A stretch of DNA of 64,000 nt from Tamlana sp038148895 (GTDB taxonomy: Bacteria > Bacteroidota > Bacteroidia > Flavobacteriales > Flavobacteriaceae), in NCBI GenBank assembly GCA_038148895.1, contig JBBVGQ010000001.1. One strand, 5' to 3'. A model generated the notes under the pieces. That model was not told the origin of the DNA. It saw nothing but the letters and a program-made list of their open reading frames with translations, and did not search any database. Positions 52,738 to 61,470 of the stretch are shown one piece after another. Position 1 is the first letter of the stretch. Each line of letters opens with the position of its first letter. A program made the translations under genes and the position numbers.

Positions 52738-52899
52738 TTAAGCAACTTTCTTAACCAAATCAAAACAAGGACATTTTTTACAGCGCTTATTTTCTCCTTT
52801 TTTGAATTTTTTACAGCAACTATCTTTTACGTTTTTAGGAAGATCAATTCCCAATTTTCGTAATTTTTTTATTGCCTTCTTTTTTTTCTTTTTGCCCAA
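52738..52899 (-). CDS. 53-residue Cys- and Lys-rich protein, TTG start
   Basis: A short open frame from TTG (52899-52897) to TAA. It begins LGKKKKKKAIKKLRKLGI, then has CCKKFKKGENKRCKKCPCF with five Cys (CC-x11-C-x2-C-x-C), and ends DLVKKVA. The frame has no ATG; an upstream stop fixes its limit. The Cys pattern suggests a metal-binding ribbon, the Lys tract nucleic-acid or ribosome contact; both are inference. A terminator follows on the same strand. It lies 76 nt after ferritin. Confidence 0.6.
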   Translation of the reverse strand: MGKKKKKKAIKKLRKLGIDLPKNVKDSCCKKFKKGENKRCKKCPCFDLVKKVA

Positions 52900-52975
52900 A
52901 GCAGAATAGGATATTCAAATTCGATGGCAAAAATAAGTTATTTTTATTAAATCTAAATAAGATTAAATGTTAAAA

Positions 52976-53494
52976 CTATTCAGGGGCATTTGTTGCTGCG
53001 GTAGTTACAGTTAAATTTTCAATATCCCGGTCGAAAAGATATAGTCCTCCTTTATCATCGCCAATCATATTTATCTTGTCTAAAATCGTTCTGGCCATGG
53101 CTTCTTCCTCTATTTGCTCGGCAACATACCATTGTAAAAAGTTATGGGTTGCATAGTCCTTTTCCTGAAGTGTAATATGAACCAATTCGTTGATGCTTTC
53201 AGAAACAAAAACCTCGTGGTTAAATAGCTCCTTAAACATGTCCTTAAACGAATTGAACGTAACATTTGGCGCCTTTAATTCTGAAATTTTTGCATGGCCG
53301 CCACGCTCATTTACAAAACGAACCAGTTTCAACATGTGTTCGCGTTCTTCATTAGACTGGGCATACATAAAATTTGACACACCCTCTAATCCTTTTACTT
53401 CAGCCCAACATGCCATGGCTAAATATATCTGCGATGACTCTGCCTCAACGCGTATTTGGTTATTTAACGCGTCTTGTATTTTTTTTGATAACAT
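52976..53494 (-). CDS. Ferritin (ferroxidase, iron storage)
   Basis: A 172-residue ferritin that oxidises Fe(II) and stores iron in a 24-subunit cage. Ferroxidase ligands are visible: EAESSQIYLAMACWAE (Glu-Tyr), EEREHM, and the fourth-helix AEQIEEE. The length fits FtnA-type ferritins of bacteria rather than bacterioferritin, which would have a haem Met. It sits upstream of the 53-residue Cys-rich gene on the same strand. Confidence 0.95.
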   Translation of the reverse strand: MLSKKIQDALNNQIRVEAESSQIYLAMACWAEVKGLEGVSNFMYAQSNEEREHMLKLVRFVNERGGHAKISELKAPNVTFNSFKDMFKELFNHEVFVSESINELVHITLQEKDYATHNFLQWYVAEQIEEEAMARTILDKINMIGDDKGGLYLFDRDIENLTVTTAATNAPE

Positions 53495-53544
53495 ATCTTT
53501 TGGATTTTACGTAAAGTTACTGATTTATTGGGTCAATTTGAAAC

Positions 53545-53577
53545 AAAAAAGGATTGTTCTTTGGGAACAATCCTTTA
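53545..53577 (-). terminator. Intrinsic terminator of the OmpA gene
   Basis: On the minus strand AAAGGATTGTTC, 5-nt loop, GAACAATCC, then TTTTTT. It lies between the OmpA stop and ferritin. Confidence 0.85.
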
Positions 53578-53599
53578 ATTTTTTTGTTGGCAAAACTAG

Positions 53600-54304
53600 T
53601 TATTCGCCAGCTTGCTTTTTGGCATCTTCAATCATCTTTTCGTTCGGAATAATGGCCACATTAACTCGTCTGTTTTTCGCCCTGCCTTCGCCCGTTGAGT
53701 TATCGTGCATCGGTTGTGTTTCGCCAAACCAATTGGTAGTTAATCTTCCGCTACTAATACCATTATTGGATAAGTAATTGGTCACGGCATAAGCCCTGTT
53801 TTTTGAAAGCGTCATATTATATTCTTCAGAGCCTTGGCTATCGGTATGACCAACCACAAGAATATTGGTATCTGGATACTCCTTAAACACCCCAATAAGC
53901 TTATTAAGTGTTGCTTGTGACGTTGCATTGATATCATATTTATTGGTTGCGAAATAAACACCACTGCCCTCATCAAAGGTTACCACAATACCGTCATCAA
54001 CACGTTCTACTTCGGCCCCTGGAATTTCCTCTTCAATTTTTTGGGCTTGCTTGTCCATCTTATTCCCGATAAGCACACCTGCGGTACCGCCAACAACGCC
54101 GCCAATAACCGCGCCCAATTCACCATTACCGCCCTTACCAACATTATTGCCAATAATAGCTCCCAAAATAGCACCCCCAGTAGCACCTATAACAGCACCC
54201 TTTTGTTTGTTGTTTGCATTTTGAACCGCTTTACAGTTGGTAAAACTTATTATAGTTACAAATGCTAACAATATTATTCCTGTATTTTTTAAAATTGATT
54301 TCAT
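53600..54304 (-). CDS. OmpA-family lipoprotein with glycine-zipper segment
   Basis: A 234-residue lipoprotein (lipobox SFTNCKAV). A glycine-zipper stretch (about 34-80, GATGGAILGAIIGNN and GGVVGGTAGVLIG) is followed by an OmpA peptidoglycan-binding domain (about 110-225): ILVVGHTDSQGSEEYNMTLSKNRA and the closing GRAKNRRVNVAI. It anchors the outer membrane to the cell wall. The upstream lipocalin-like gene ends 12 nt before its start. Confidence 0.93.
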   Translation of the reverse strand: MKSILKNTGIILLAFVTIISFTNCKAVQNANNKQKGAVIGATGGAILGAIIGNNVGKGGNGELGAVIGGVVGGTAGVLIGNKMDKQAQKIEEEIPGAEVERVDDGIVVTFDEGSGVYFATNKYDINATSQATLNKLIGVFKEYPDTNILVVGHTDSQGSEEYNMTLSKNRAYAVTNYLSNNGISSGRLTTNWFGETQPMHDNSTGEGRAKNRRVNVAIIPNEKMIEDAKKQAGE

Positions 54305-54316
54305 GTTATAATTTTT

Positions 54317-54787
54317 TTATTGCTTTATAAAATTCATTGTGATGGTAAATGGCTTGCCCTCAACATTCACGGTCTGCTCCCATTGCATATTTGAATCGGA
54401 CAGTTGCACCAAACTCAATCTGAACCCTTGTTTGGTTTCCGATTTGTACTTCTCGTCTGTAGGTTTTAATAGGAAATCATAAAGCCCAGTTTCTTTATTC
54501 ACCTCATCAATGGTGAACACAAAATAACGGTCTCCGATAGAGCACTGCGAATTATTAATGGTATAAATTCCTGTATTGTTGTTGGGAACGAACTGCCATG
54601 AACTACCTACAAAACAGTCCTTTGATTCATCGTTTAACAGTTTAACATTGTAGGTCCCCAATTGACTATAATCAATTTTATTTAACACCCAATTGCCTTT
54701 AATAACCTTTTTAGAATCTCGGACCGTTTTAGAAGCTCCGCAAGACAAAACACTAATTGTAACAAGTAATAGAAGTAATTTTTTCAT
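54317..54787 (-). CDS. Lipocalin-like lipoprotein
   Basis: A 156-residue lipoprotein (lipobox VLSCGAS). A beta-barrel domain follows: IKGNWVLNKIDYSQLG at the start, internal strands such as GSSWQFVPNNNTGIYTI, and a closing QWEQTVNVEGKPFTITMNF. The pattern is lipocalin-like (Bacteroidota lipocalin_5/4 type). The ligand is unknown. It is followed by an OmpA-family gene at 12 nt, suggesting a joint envelope function. Confidence 0.82.
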   Translation of the reverse strand: MKKLLLLLVTISVLSCGASKTVRDSKKVIKGNWVLNKIDYSQLGTYNVKLLNDESKDCFVGSSWQFVPNNNTGIYTINNSQCSIGDRYFVFTIDEVNKETGLYDFLLKPTDEKYKSETKQGFRLSLVQLSDSNMQWEQTVNVEGKPFTITMNFIKQ

Positions 54788-55019
54788 GTGTTAGGATTTA
54801 ATTAATATGCTAGTATTATATACGTTTTTAATGGCCGAATAGATGGTGAAAATTTAAAAGTTGATTTAAAATAAAAATAGGAATAGATGAAAATACATGT
54901 TAAAATATTGAATAGCAACTTTTTACACATGTTTTTCTTTCTGGTTCTTAAAAATCTGTTTAACAAAGAATTAACGAATGAATCAAATCAAGTTTAATAA
55001 ACTTTTAAGCAAACAAGCA

Positions 55020-57086
55020 CTAGCTTATTTGAAGTCCATTTGCAACCGTAGCATCATCCGGATTTACAAAAACCAATTTACCATCGGCGGATTCGGTCAT
55101 TAAAATCATACCTTGGCTTTCTACTCCCCTTAATGCACGCGGAGCAAGATTTACCAAAACAGTTACCCGTTTTCCAACCACTTCTTCTGGCGTAAAGCTC
55201 TCGGCTATTCCAGAAACAATGGTACGCACATCAATACCCGTATCAACCTTTAAAACCAATAGTTTTTTTGCTTTTGGCATTTTTTCTGCTTCTAAAATAG
55301 TGCCTACACGAATATCCAGCTTAGTAAAATCCTCAAAAGTGATGGTGTCCTTTTGTGGTTCAACAGCTTTATTGGCTGCCTCATTTGCCTTTTTGCTCGC
55401 TTCTAACTTATCCAATTGTGCTTGAATGGTTTCGTCTTCAATTTTAGAAAACAGTAATTCAGCCTTGCCAATTTGGTGGCCTGCTGGAAGTAAAACTTCA
55501 TTGGTGGAAACATCATTCCAAGACGTCTCAACACCGATCGACGTGACATTTAGCATCGATTTTAATTTTTCAGAAGTGAATGGTAAAAATGGTTCGCTTA
55601 ATGTTGCTAACGCACTTGCTATTTGAAGTGCCACATACATGATGGTTTTTGTCCGCTCTTCATCTTCCTTTATCACTTTCCATGGCTCAGCATCAGCTAA
55701 ATATTTGTTGCCCAATCGTGCCAAATTCATTAGCTCGTTTAAGGCTTCCCTAAATCGGTAGCGTTCAATGGAACTTGCAATAACATCAGGGTAAGCTTTA
55801 ACAGTGGCCAAAGTATCTTCATCCACTTGCTCAAATTCAGAAGGTTCAGGCACAACTCCCTCGTAATATTTGTTGGTTAAAACCACCACACGATTAATAA
55901 AATTCCCGAAAATGGCAACCAGTTCGTTATTATTTCTGGCTTGGAAATCCTTCCATGTAAAATCGTTATCCTTGGTTTCTGGAGCGTTGGCGGTCAAAAC
56001 ATAACGTAAAACATCTTGCTGGCCCGGAAATTCCTTTAAATATTCAGGCAACCAAACCGCCCAATTTTTGGAAGTGGACAATTTATTTCCTTCTAAATTT
56101 AAAAACTCGTTTGCTGGCACATTGTCGGGCAATATATAGCTACCTTCTGCCTTTAACATGGCCGGAAAAATGATACAATGGAATACAATATTGTCTTTCC
56201 CGATAAAATGAACAAGTTTAGTGTCATTGTCTTTCCAATAAGCTTCCCAATCTTTGCCTTCGCGCGCCGCCCATTCCTTGGTTGATGAAATATAACCAAT
56301 AGGCGCATCAAACCAGACGTAAAGCACTTTGCCTTCTCCACCTTCAGCTGGCACAGGTATACCCCAATCTAAATCTCGGGTTACTGCTCTTGGGCGCAAT
56401 CCATCATCAATCCAAGATTTTACTTGTCCGTATACATTCGGCTTCCAGTCTTTCTTATGACCAACAAGAATCCACTCCTTCAAAAAATCTTCGTATCTGT
56501 CTAAAGGCAAAAACCAGTGCTTTGTTTCCTTTAAAGTCGGTACATTTCCTGTTAAAGCTGATTTAGGATTTATTAAATCTGTAGCATTTAAACTGGTGCC
56601 ACATTTTTCACATTGGTCGCCGTAAGCTTCTTCATTTCCACATTTTGGACAAGTCCCCGTAACAAACCTATCCGCCAAAAACTGATTGGCTTGCTCATCA
56701 AAAAGCTGTTCGGTGGTTTCTTCGATAAACTCACCTTTTTCATTTAACGTCTTGAAAAATTCTGAAGCCGTTTCATGGTGGATTGGTGCCGAAGTACGAG
56801 AATAATTATCATAAGAGATTCCAAAATCTTCAAACGACTTTTTTATTATGGCATGATATTTATCTACAATATCTTGTGGGGACACGCCCTCGTTTTTTGC
56901 TTTTATGGTAATAGGCACACCGTGTTCGTCGCTTCCGCCAATAAAGGCAACATCATTTCCCGTTAATCTTAAATAGCGCACATATATATCGGCTGGCACA
57001 TAAACTCCGGCCAAATGCCCGATGTGGATAGGCCCATTAGTATAGGGCAATGCCGTTGTAACGGTGTAGCGTTTTGGTTTGTTCAT
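55020..57086 (-). CDS. metG: Methionine-tRNA ligase
   Basis: A 688-residue class I synthetase. Signature motifs are present: the HIGH-type HIGHLA within TNGPIHIGHLAG and the KMSKS-type KLSTS in EGNKLSTSKNWA. A zinc knuckle (CPKCGNEEAYGDQCEKCG) places it in the zinc-binding MetG1 type. The C-terminal tRNA-binding OB domain (FTKLDIRVGTILEAEKMPK) is fused, as is usual. It is a single-gene unit; a REP-like repeat lies upstream. Confidence 0.98.
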   Translation of the reverse strand: MNKPKRYTVTTALPYTNGPIHIGHLAGVYVPADIYVRYLRLTGNDVAFIGGSDEHGVPITIKAKNEGVSPQDIVDKYHAIIKKSFEDFGISYDNYSRTSAPIHHETASEFFKTLNEKGEFIEETTEQLFDEQANQFLADRFVTGTCPKCGNEEAYGDQCEKCGTSLNATDLINPKSALTGNVPTLKETKHWFLPLDRYEDFLKEWILVGHKKDWKPNVYGQVKSWIDDGLRPRAVTRDLDWGIPVPAEGGEGKVLYVWFDAPIGYISSTKEWAAREGKDWEAYWKDNDTKLVHFIGKDNIVFHCIIFPAMLKAEGSYILPDNVPANEFLNLEGNKLSTSKNWAVWLPEYLKEFPGQQDVLRYVLTANAPETKDNDFTWKDFQARNNNELVAIFGNFINRVVVLTNKYYEGVVPEPSEFEQVDEDTLATVKAYPDVIASSIERYRFREALNELMNLARLGNKYLADAEPWKVIKEDEERTKTIMYVALQIASALATLSEPFLPFTSEKLKSMLNVTSIGVETSWNDVSTNEVLLPAGHQIGKAELLFSKIEDETIQAQLDKLEASKKANEAANKAVEPQKDTITFEDFTKLDIRVGTILEAEKMPKAKKLLVLKVDTGIDVRTIVSGIAESFTPEEVVGKRVTVLVNLAPRALRGVESQGMILMTESADGKLVFVNPDDATVANGLQIS

Positions 57087-57105
57087 TATAAAACTTTAAT
57101 TTTTT

Positions 57106-57191
57106 AGTCATTGCGAAGGAGGAACGGCTGTTGCAATCTTATGAATTGACCTTCTCATTAAACAGATTCCCATGCTTTGCTCGGAATAACG
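57106..57191. repeat. REP-like dispersed intergenic repeat
   Basis: An AGTCATTGCGAAGGAGGAAC start and GGCTGTTGCAATC, then about 30 nt, then a degenerate arm ending TTTGCTCGGAATAACG. This resembles the very common Bacteroidota repeat built on GTCATTGCGA and its inverted counterpart. It fills the gap between metG and the LD-carboxypeptidase gene; the rest of the 286-nt gap shows only the promoter at its right end. Confidence 0.6.
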
Positions 57192-57338
57192 CATCTTTTA
57201 AAGGCACAAAAATAATCAATTTGAGGGCTTATTGGAAAAAATTCTGCTAATATAAAACCACTACAATTTTGATATCCCGAAATAAATTCAGGATTAATTC
57301 AACCTTTAATTTTTAATTCGCTTAAAGGCTCTTAAAAA

Positions 57339-57368
57339 TTGGGTTTCATTAAAAAAAATGTACATTTA
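57339..57368 (+). promoter_or_regulatory. Promoter of the LD-carboxypeptidase gene
   Basis: TTG (57339-57341), 19 nt, TACATTTA (57361-57368). The spacing is ideal and only the last base of the -7 box differs from consensus. The ATG at 57373 is 4 nt after the box; the in-frame ATG at 57358 lies upstream of it and is excluded. Confidence 0.55.
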
Positions 57369-57372
57369 CATT

Positions 57373-58392
57373 ATGACGAAAAACCTACTAACAATAAGCT
57401 TATTTTGTGCAGTTTTCTTCTTCGGAACAAATAAATATTTAGCGCAAAATACGGCCTCTGAAAAACATAACAACACTTTGAAACAACCACCATACTTAAA
57501 AGCAGGCGATACCGTAGCCATTGTTGCCCCTTCAGGAATTTTGAAAAACCGATCTGGCGAAATACAGCAAGCCCAAGACCTTTTAAAAAGTTGGGGTTTG
57601 AATTCTCTTGTTGGCGAACATGTTTTTAACCAAGCCAACCATTTTGCAGGCACGGATGACGAGCGTTGTGAAGACTTCCAAAGGGCTTTAGATGACCCCA
57701 AAGTCAGTGCCATTTGGTGTGCGCGTGGAGGTTACGGCTCCGTCAGGATTTTGGACAAACTGAATTGGACCACCTTCAAAAAAAAACCAAAATGGATAAT
57801 TGGTTATTCTGACATCACGGCTATACATAACCAAGTTCATAATGAAGGTATTGAAAGCTTACATGCCATGATGTGCACCAGTTTACAGGACGATGCTTCA
57901 ACTATTCAAGAAACCATAGCAACCTTTAAAGATGCCATTTTTGGGAAGCCGTTAAGCTATACCTTAGAAGGTTCAAACTATAATAAAATAGGTACGGCAA
58001 CAGGTGAACTTGTTGGTGGCAATTTAACCATGCTTCATACTATGCTGGGCTCTAAATCTAGTATTGATGTGTCTGGTAAAATATTATTTATTGAAGAAAT
58101 TGGCGAGTACAAATATCATATAGACCGTATGTTGCAAAGCCTTAAGCGATCTGGTTATTTTGATAATTGCAAAGGCATTATTGTTGGTGATATGACCAAG
58201 CTTAGAAAAAACACCACACTTTGGGGCACTTCGGTTGAACAGCTTATTTTAGATGCTCTTTCTGAATATGATTTCCCAATAGCTTTTAACATGCATGCTG
58301 GACATGAAAAAGATAATAGAGCCATGATTTTAGGGAGAACGGTTCAGTTAACTTCAAATAGTGAAGAGTCAAAAATAGTTTTTCAAAACTAA
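57373..58392 (+). CDS. LD-carboxypeptidase (peptidase family S66)
   Basis: A 339-residue exported enzyme that trims the terminal D-amino acid from muropeptide tetrapeptides during peptidoglycan recycling. A signal peptide (about 1-25, LTISLFCAVFFFG) is followed by YLKAGDTVAIVAPSG. The catalytic triad is in GYSDIT (Ser), EEIGEYKYHIDRML (Glu) and MHAGHEKDN (His). Export is unusual because many LdcA enzymes are cytoplasmic. Its stop overlaps the end of a convergent DUF1569 gene by 4 nt. Confidence 0.92.
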   Translation: MTKNLLTISLFCAVFFFGTNKYLAQNTASEKHNNTLKQPPYLKAGDTVAIVAPSGILKNRSGEIQQAQDLLKSWGLNSLVGEHVFNQANHFAGTDDERCEDFQRALDDPKVSAIWCARGGYGSVRILDKLNWTTFKKKPKWIIGYSDITAIHNQVHNEGIESLHAMMCTSLQDDASTIQETIATFKDAIFGKPLSYTLEGSNYNKIGTATGELVGGNLTMLHTMLGSKSSIDVSGKILFIEEIGEYKYHIDRMLQSLKRSGYFDNCKGIIVGDMTKLRKNTTLWGTSVEQLILDALSEYDFPIAFNMHAGHEKDNRAMILGRTVQLTSNSEESKIVFQN

Positions 58393-58841
58393 ACCCCAAA
58401 CTGGCTCAAATGATGGTCTAAATGTTTATAAAACATATTGTTCCATTCTTCTTTGGTTAACTTTCCAAAGGAATGCGACTCCATACCATCAAAATAACCT
58501 TCTCCCAAACTTTGGGTTTTAATTAAGTAATCGGACAATCTTGCTTTTTCCTCAACAAAATTTTTAGCATCCGTCACTAAAAATTGGGGCGCTGTTCTTG
58601 AGTTTTTCTTATAAGGCTTGTCTCCAACCACAGTATTCTTAACAAACAACTTCAACAGAAACTTTGTAAACTTATTAGGTTTGGGGTGTTTATCTTCAAA
58701 AGCCATTTCATAAGTTACGTTGCAGTGCGCCAACATTTGGTCTACGCTCATTTTACCCCATAAAGGCTGTGTGTCTGGTTTCAATTTATTAATACGGTCA
58801 ATAATAGCATTGGTTTCCTTTAAGTCGAAAATGTTTTTCAT
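58389..58841 (-). CDS. DUF1569 (DinB-like) protein
   Basis: A 150-residue soluble protein of the DUF1569 family, related to the DinB/YfiT four-helix fold. MSVDQMLAHCNVTYEMAF carries the conserved His of the metal site, and MESHSFGKLTKEEWNNMFYKHLDHHLSQFG the C-terminal His residues. The enzyme activity is unknown. It is convergent with the LD-carboxypeptidase and lies 26 nt downstream of the TerB-DnaJ gene. Confidence 0.85.
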   Translation of the reverse strand: MKNIFDLKETNAIIDRINKLKPDTQPLWGKMSVDQMLAHCNVTYEMAFEDKHPKPNKFTKFLLKLFVKNTVVGDKPYKKNSRTAPQFLVTDAKNFVEEKARLSDYLIKTQSLGEGYFDGMESHSFGKLTKEEWNNMFYKHLDHHLSQFGV

Positions 58842-58867
58842 GGATTATGCCTTTTATGATTATTTGA

Positions 58868-59644
58868 TTAAAACCCACGCTCCTTCTGCAACTGCTCATA
58901 AGCGGCCTGTACTTGCCTAAATTTTTCTTCGGCTCCTTCTTGATGCTCTTTGCCCAAATGTCGCACTTTATCGGGATGGTATTTCATAGCCATTTTTCGG
59001 TAGGCTTTTTTAATATCGTCAACTGTGGCAGTTTTATCAATTTCCAACACTTTATAAGCATTATCACTACTGTTGTAAAACATAGCTTTTATGCTTTCAT
59101 AATCTTTTGAATTGATGCCCAAATAACCGGCTATTGTGTAAATTTGGCGCTCCTCGTCTGACGTCACCGTACCATCTGCTTTGGCAATGCCAAACAAAAA
59201 GTGGATAAGCTGCAACCGCGATGGATGGTCCATCATTTGCTGGATTTGCAAACACACTGGCCTTACCGAAACGCGCTGCTGACTAATGTTTTTAAATAAC
59301 TTAAAGGCTTGGTTTGCCCGCTCTTTGCCATACATGTTCACAAATTGCTGGCGTACAAAATCCAATTCGCGCTGATCTTGTTGCCCATCCGCCTTTATGA
59401 CCACCGAAGCCAAAATAAGCAAGCTTACCTCAAAATCGCCCGATTGGGTTTGCGGACGCTGTCTGGACTGTGTTCTATACGTTGTTCGTTCTCTTCGGCG
59501 TGGCTCACCCTGACCAATAAAAGTGCCTCCATTGCCATCCGAAATTGAGTCTATTAAACTTCCAATGGCCAGGCCTATTATAGCACCAATAGGTCCTCCA
59601 AACGACCAGCCCAATGCTCCACCTATCCATTTAGAAAAACTCAT
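58868..59644 (-). CDS. TerB-DnaJ (DjlA-like) protein
   Basis: A 258-residue protein. A Gly-rich hydrophobic N-terminus (GGALGWSFGGPIGAIIGLAIG) is followed by a Pro/Arg-rich linker. A TerB-like helical domain (about 65-180; ILASVVIKADGQQDQRELDF and FGIAKADGTVTSDEERQI) precedes a C-terminal J domain with the HPD signature (MKYHPDKV). It is laid out like DjlA, a membrane-linked co-chaperone for DnaK. ATG 59644 starts at the Gly-rich segment; the longer frame at 59671 is less likely. Confidence 0.9.
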   Translation of the reverse strand: MSFSKWIGGALGWSFGGPIGAIIGLAIGSLIDSISDGNGGTFIGQGEPRRRERTTYRTQSRQRPQTQSGDFEVSLLILASVVIKADGQQDQRELDFVRQQFVNMYGKERANQAFKLFKNISQQRVSVRPVCLQIQQMMDHPSRLQLIHFLFGIAKADGTVTSDEERQIYTIAGYLGINSKDYESIKAMFYNSSDNAYKVLEIDKTATVDDIKKAYRKMAMKYHPDKVRHLGKEHQEGAEEKFRQVQAAYEQLQKERGF

Positions 59645-59719
59645 GTAATGATAAATTATGTTTATCGTCAAATATAATATTTGTTAGTTGATTGAGTAAC
59701 CATTTTGTTACACAATTGG

Positions 59720-59727
59720 TATCTTTG
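59720..59727 (+). promoter_or_regulatory. -7 box (TATCTTTG) of the bacilliredoxin gene
   Basis: An exact TAnnTTTG match, 37 nt before the ATG at 59765. Confidence 0.5.
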
Positions 59728-59764
59728 CAGTCTGAATAAACGGTTAATTAAAAAATTGAAAAAT

Positions 59765-60175
59765 ATGTATCCAGCAGAATTAGTAAAACCAATGCGTGAA
59801 GACTTAACCAAAGTTGGTTTTGAAGAATTATATACAGCGGCTGATGTTGACGCCGCTTTGGCAAAAGAAGGCACAACTTTGGTTGTCGTGAATTCGGTTT
59901 GTGGTTGCGCAGCAGCAAATGCCCGCCCAGGAGCAAGATTGAGTTTACAAAATGAAAAAACACCAGACCATATTGTTACGGTTTTTGCAGGTGTTGACAG
60001 AGAAGCAGTTGAAAAAGCAAGAGAATATATGATTCCTTTTCCTCCGAGCTCTCCAAGTATGGCCTTGTTTAAAGATGGGGAATTGGTTCACATGTTAGAG
60101 CGTCATCATATTGAAGGTCGCCCAGCCGAACTGATTGCAGAAAACCTTATTGATGCTTACAACGAGTTTTGTTAA
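59765..60175 (+). CDS. BrxA/BrxB-family bacilliredoxin
   Basis: A 136-residue thioredoxin-fold protein of the bacilliredoxin (DUF1094/YphP) family. It removes bacillithiol or similar thiol modifications from proteins. The active-site CGC lies in VNSVCGCAAANARPGA (about residues 46-48). The ATG at 59765 begins MYPAELVKP, as in other members; the frame opens earlier at 59705 but that part overlaps the promoter. No bacillithiol genes are in the window, so the thiol partner is uncertain. Confidence 0.9.
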   Translation: MYPAELVKPMREDLTKVGFEELYTAADVDAALAKEGTTLVVVNSVCGCAAANARPGARLSLQNEKTPDHIVTVFAGVDREAVEKAREYMIPFPPSSPSMALFKDGELVHMLERHHIEGRPAELIAENLIDAYNEFC

Positions 60176-60213
60176 GTCACTACCTGTAAAAAACATAAAA
60201 CACGATTAAAATT

Positions 60214-60241
60214 AAACCACAATTAAAATTGTGGTTTTTTT
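60214..60241 (+). terminator. Intrinsic terminator of the bacilliredoxin gene
   Basis: AAACCACAA, 6-nt loop, TTGTGGTTT, then further T residues. The stem is perfect. Confidence 0.82.
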
Positions 60242-60299
60242 ATGTCCTTTACGCAACCTTTTTAATTGCGAACCATCTAGTAAAAAAAATTGATTTAAA

Positions 60300-60698
60300 A
60301 TGAAAAAGCCATTTTTTGCCCCTTTACTCCTGTTAATTTGCCTCAGTTTAGTCGCATTTCAATGTGATGAAGAGGGCAACATGCCAACTTTTGAAGAAGA
60401 ACAAACCGAATTAAATAATTTAAAATCTGAAATTGAGGCTTTAGCCAACACTTCCGTTTGCAATGAAACTTCAGAATGCAAATTTATTGGCTTGGGCAGT
60501 AAACCTTGCGGTGGCCCATGGAGTTACTTAATTTATTCAACTTCAATCGATACCGAGCAATTAGAGCAAATGGTGGCAAACTACAATCAATTGGAAGCCG
60601 AATTCAATACCAGATGGGGTATTGTGTCTGATTGCGCTTTCGCCAGCCCTCCTTCAAGTGTAAATTGTGAAAATAACACTTGCATTGCTGTATACTAA
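60300..60698 (+). CDS. Small secreted Cys-containing protein of unknown function
   Basis: A 132-residue exported protein: a signal peptide with a lipobox-like VAFQC (Cys about 22), a short helix EEEQTELNNLKSEIEAL, then a compact Cys-rich domain with six further Cys (VCNETSEC, KPCGG, SDCAF, NCENNTC). The repeated Cys suggests disulfides, so an extracellular or periplasmic folded domain. I do not recognise the family. It stands alone between the bacilliredoxin terminator and plsC. Confidence 0.7.
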   Translation: MKKPFFAPLLLLICLSLVAFQCDEEGNMPTFEEEQTELNNLKSEIEALANTSVCNETSECKFIGLGSKPCGGPWSYLIYSTSIDTEQLEQMVANYNQLEAEFNTRWGIVSDCAFASPPSSVNCENNTCIAVY

Positions 60699-60718
60699 AA
60701 TCTAGTTTATTAATTTTG
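60685..60718 (+). promoter_or_regulatory. Promoter of the plsC-desaturase operon
   Basis: TTG (60685-60687), 23 nt, TAATTTTG (60711-60718). The ATG at 60723 lies 4 nt after the -7 box, so the mRNA may be leaderless. The -33 element lies in the 3' end of the upstream gene. Confidence 0.5.
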
Positions 60719-60722
60719 GGGC

Positions 60723-61463
60723 ATGCAAAAACTATTGTCATACCCTATTTCCGTTATTTACTATGTGTTTTTCATGTTAACACTAGTAATTTTCCATCCT
60801 ATACAATGGGTGTGCTTTAATCTTTTTGGTTATCAGGCCCATAAAATAAGCGTAGATATTTTACAATTATGCCTCATGCGCTGTGCCCATATTTTGGGTA
60901 CGCGTTTTTCTTTTCACAATCCATACCAAATCCCCACAGATAGGCCTTTAATTATTGTGGCCAACCATCAAAGTTTGCATGATATATACCCGCTAACTTG
61001 GTTTATGCGGAAATACCACCCAAAATTTATCAGTAAAATAGAATTGGGCAAGGGTATACCGAGTGTTTCATATAATCTGCGTCATGGCGGAGCAGCGCTT
61101 ATAGACCGAAAAAATCCGAGACAATCATTGCCAGCCCTTATGAAATTTGGTGAATACATCGAAAAGAACAAACGTTCTGCTGTAATCTTTCCGGAGGGCA
61201 CACGAAGTAAAACCGGGAAACCTAAACCATTTCAAACCAAAGGATTGGAAATATTATTTAAAAAAGCACCGTCTGCCTTGGTCGTTCCAATAACGATAAA
61301 TAATTCATGGAAAATCTACAAATACGGAAAGTTCCCATTAGGCTTGGGCAATCATCTTCAATTTACCGTGCATAAACCCCTAGAAATGGCTACCTTTGTT
61401 AATAATGAGGAGCTCATAAATAGTATTGAAACCACTATTACAAAACACATAAACTATAAATAG
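60723..61463 (+). CDS. plsC: 1-acyl-sn-glycerol-3-phosphate acyltransferase (PlsC-like)
   Basis: A 246-residue membrane-associated acyltransferase that makes phosphatidic acid from lysophosphatidic acid. The catalytic HX4D is in NHQSLHD and the second motif is FPEGTRSKTG. Two N-terminal hydrophobic segments (about 10-30 and 33-50) anchor it. A desaturase gene follows after 7 nt, consistent with glycerophospholipid assembly from unsaturated acyl groups. Confidence 0.9.
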   Translation: MQKLLSYPISVIYYVFFMLTLVIFHPIQWVCFNLFGYQAHKISVDILQLCLMRCAHILGTRFSFHNPYQIPTDRPLIIVANHQSLHDIYPLTWFMRKYHPKFISKIELGKGIPSVSYNLRHGGAALIDRKNPRQSLPALMKFGEYIEKNKRSAVIFPEGTRSKTGKPKPFQTKGLEILFKKAPSALVVPITINNSWKIYKYGKFPLGLGNHLQFTVHKPLEMATFVNNEELINSIETTITKHINYK

Positions 61464-61470
61464 CTAAAAA

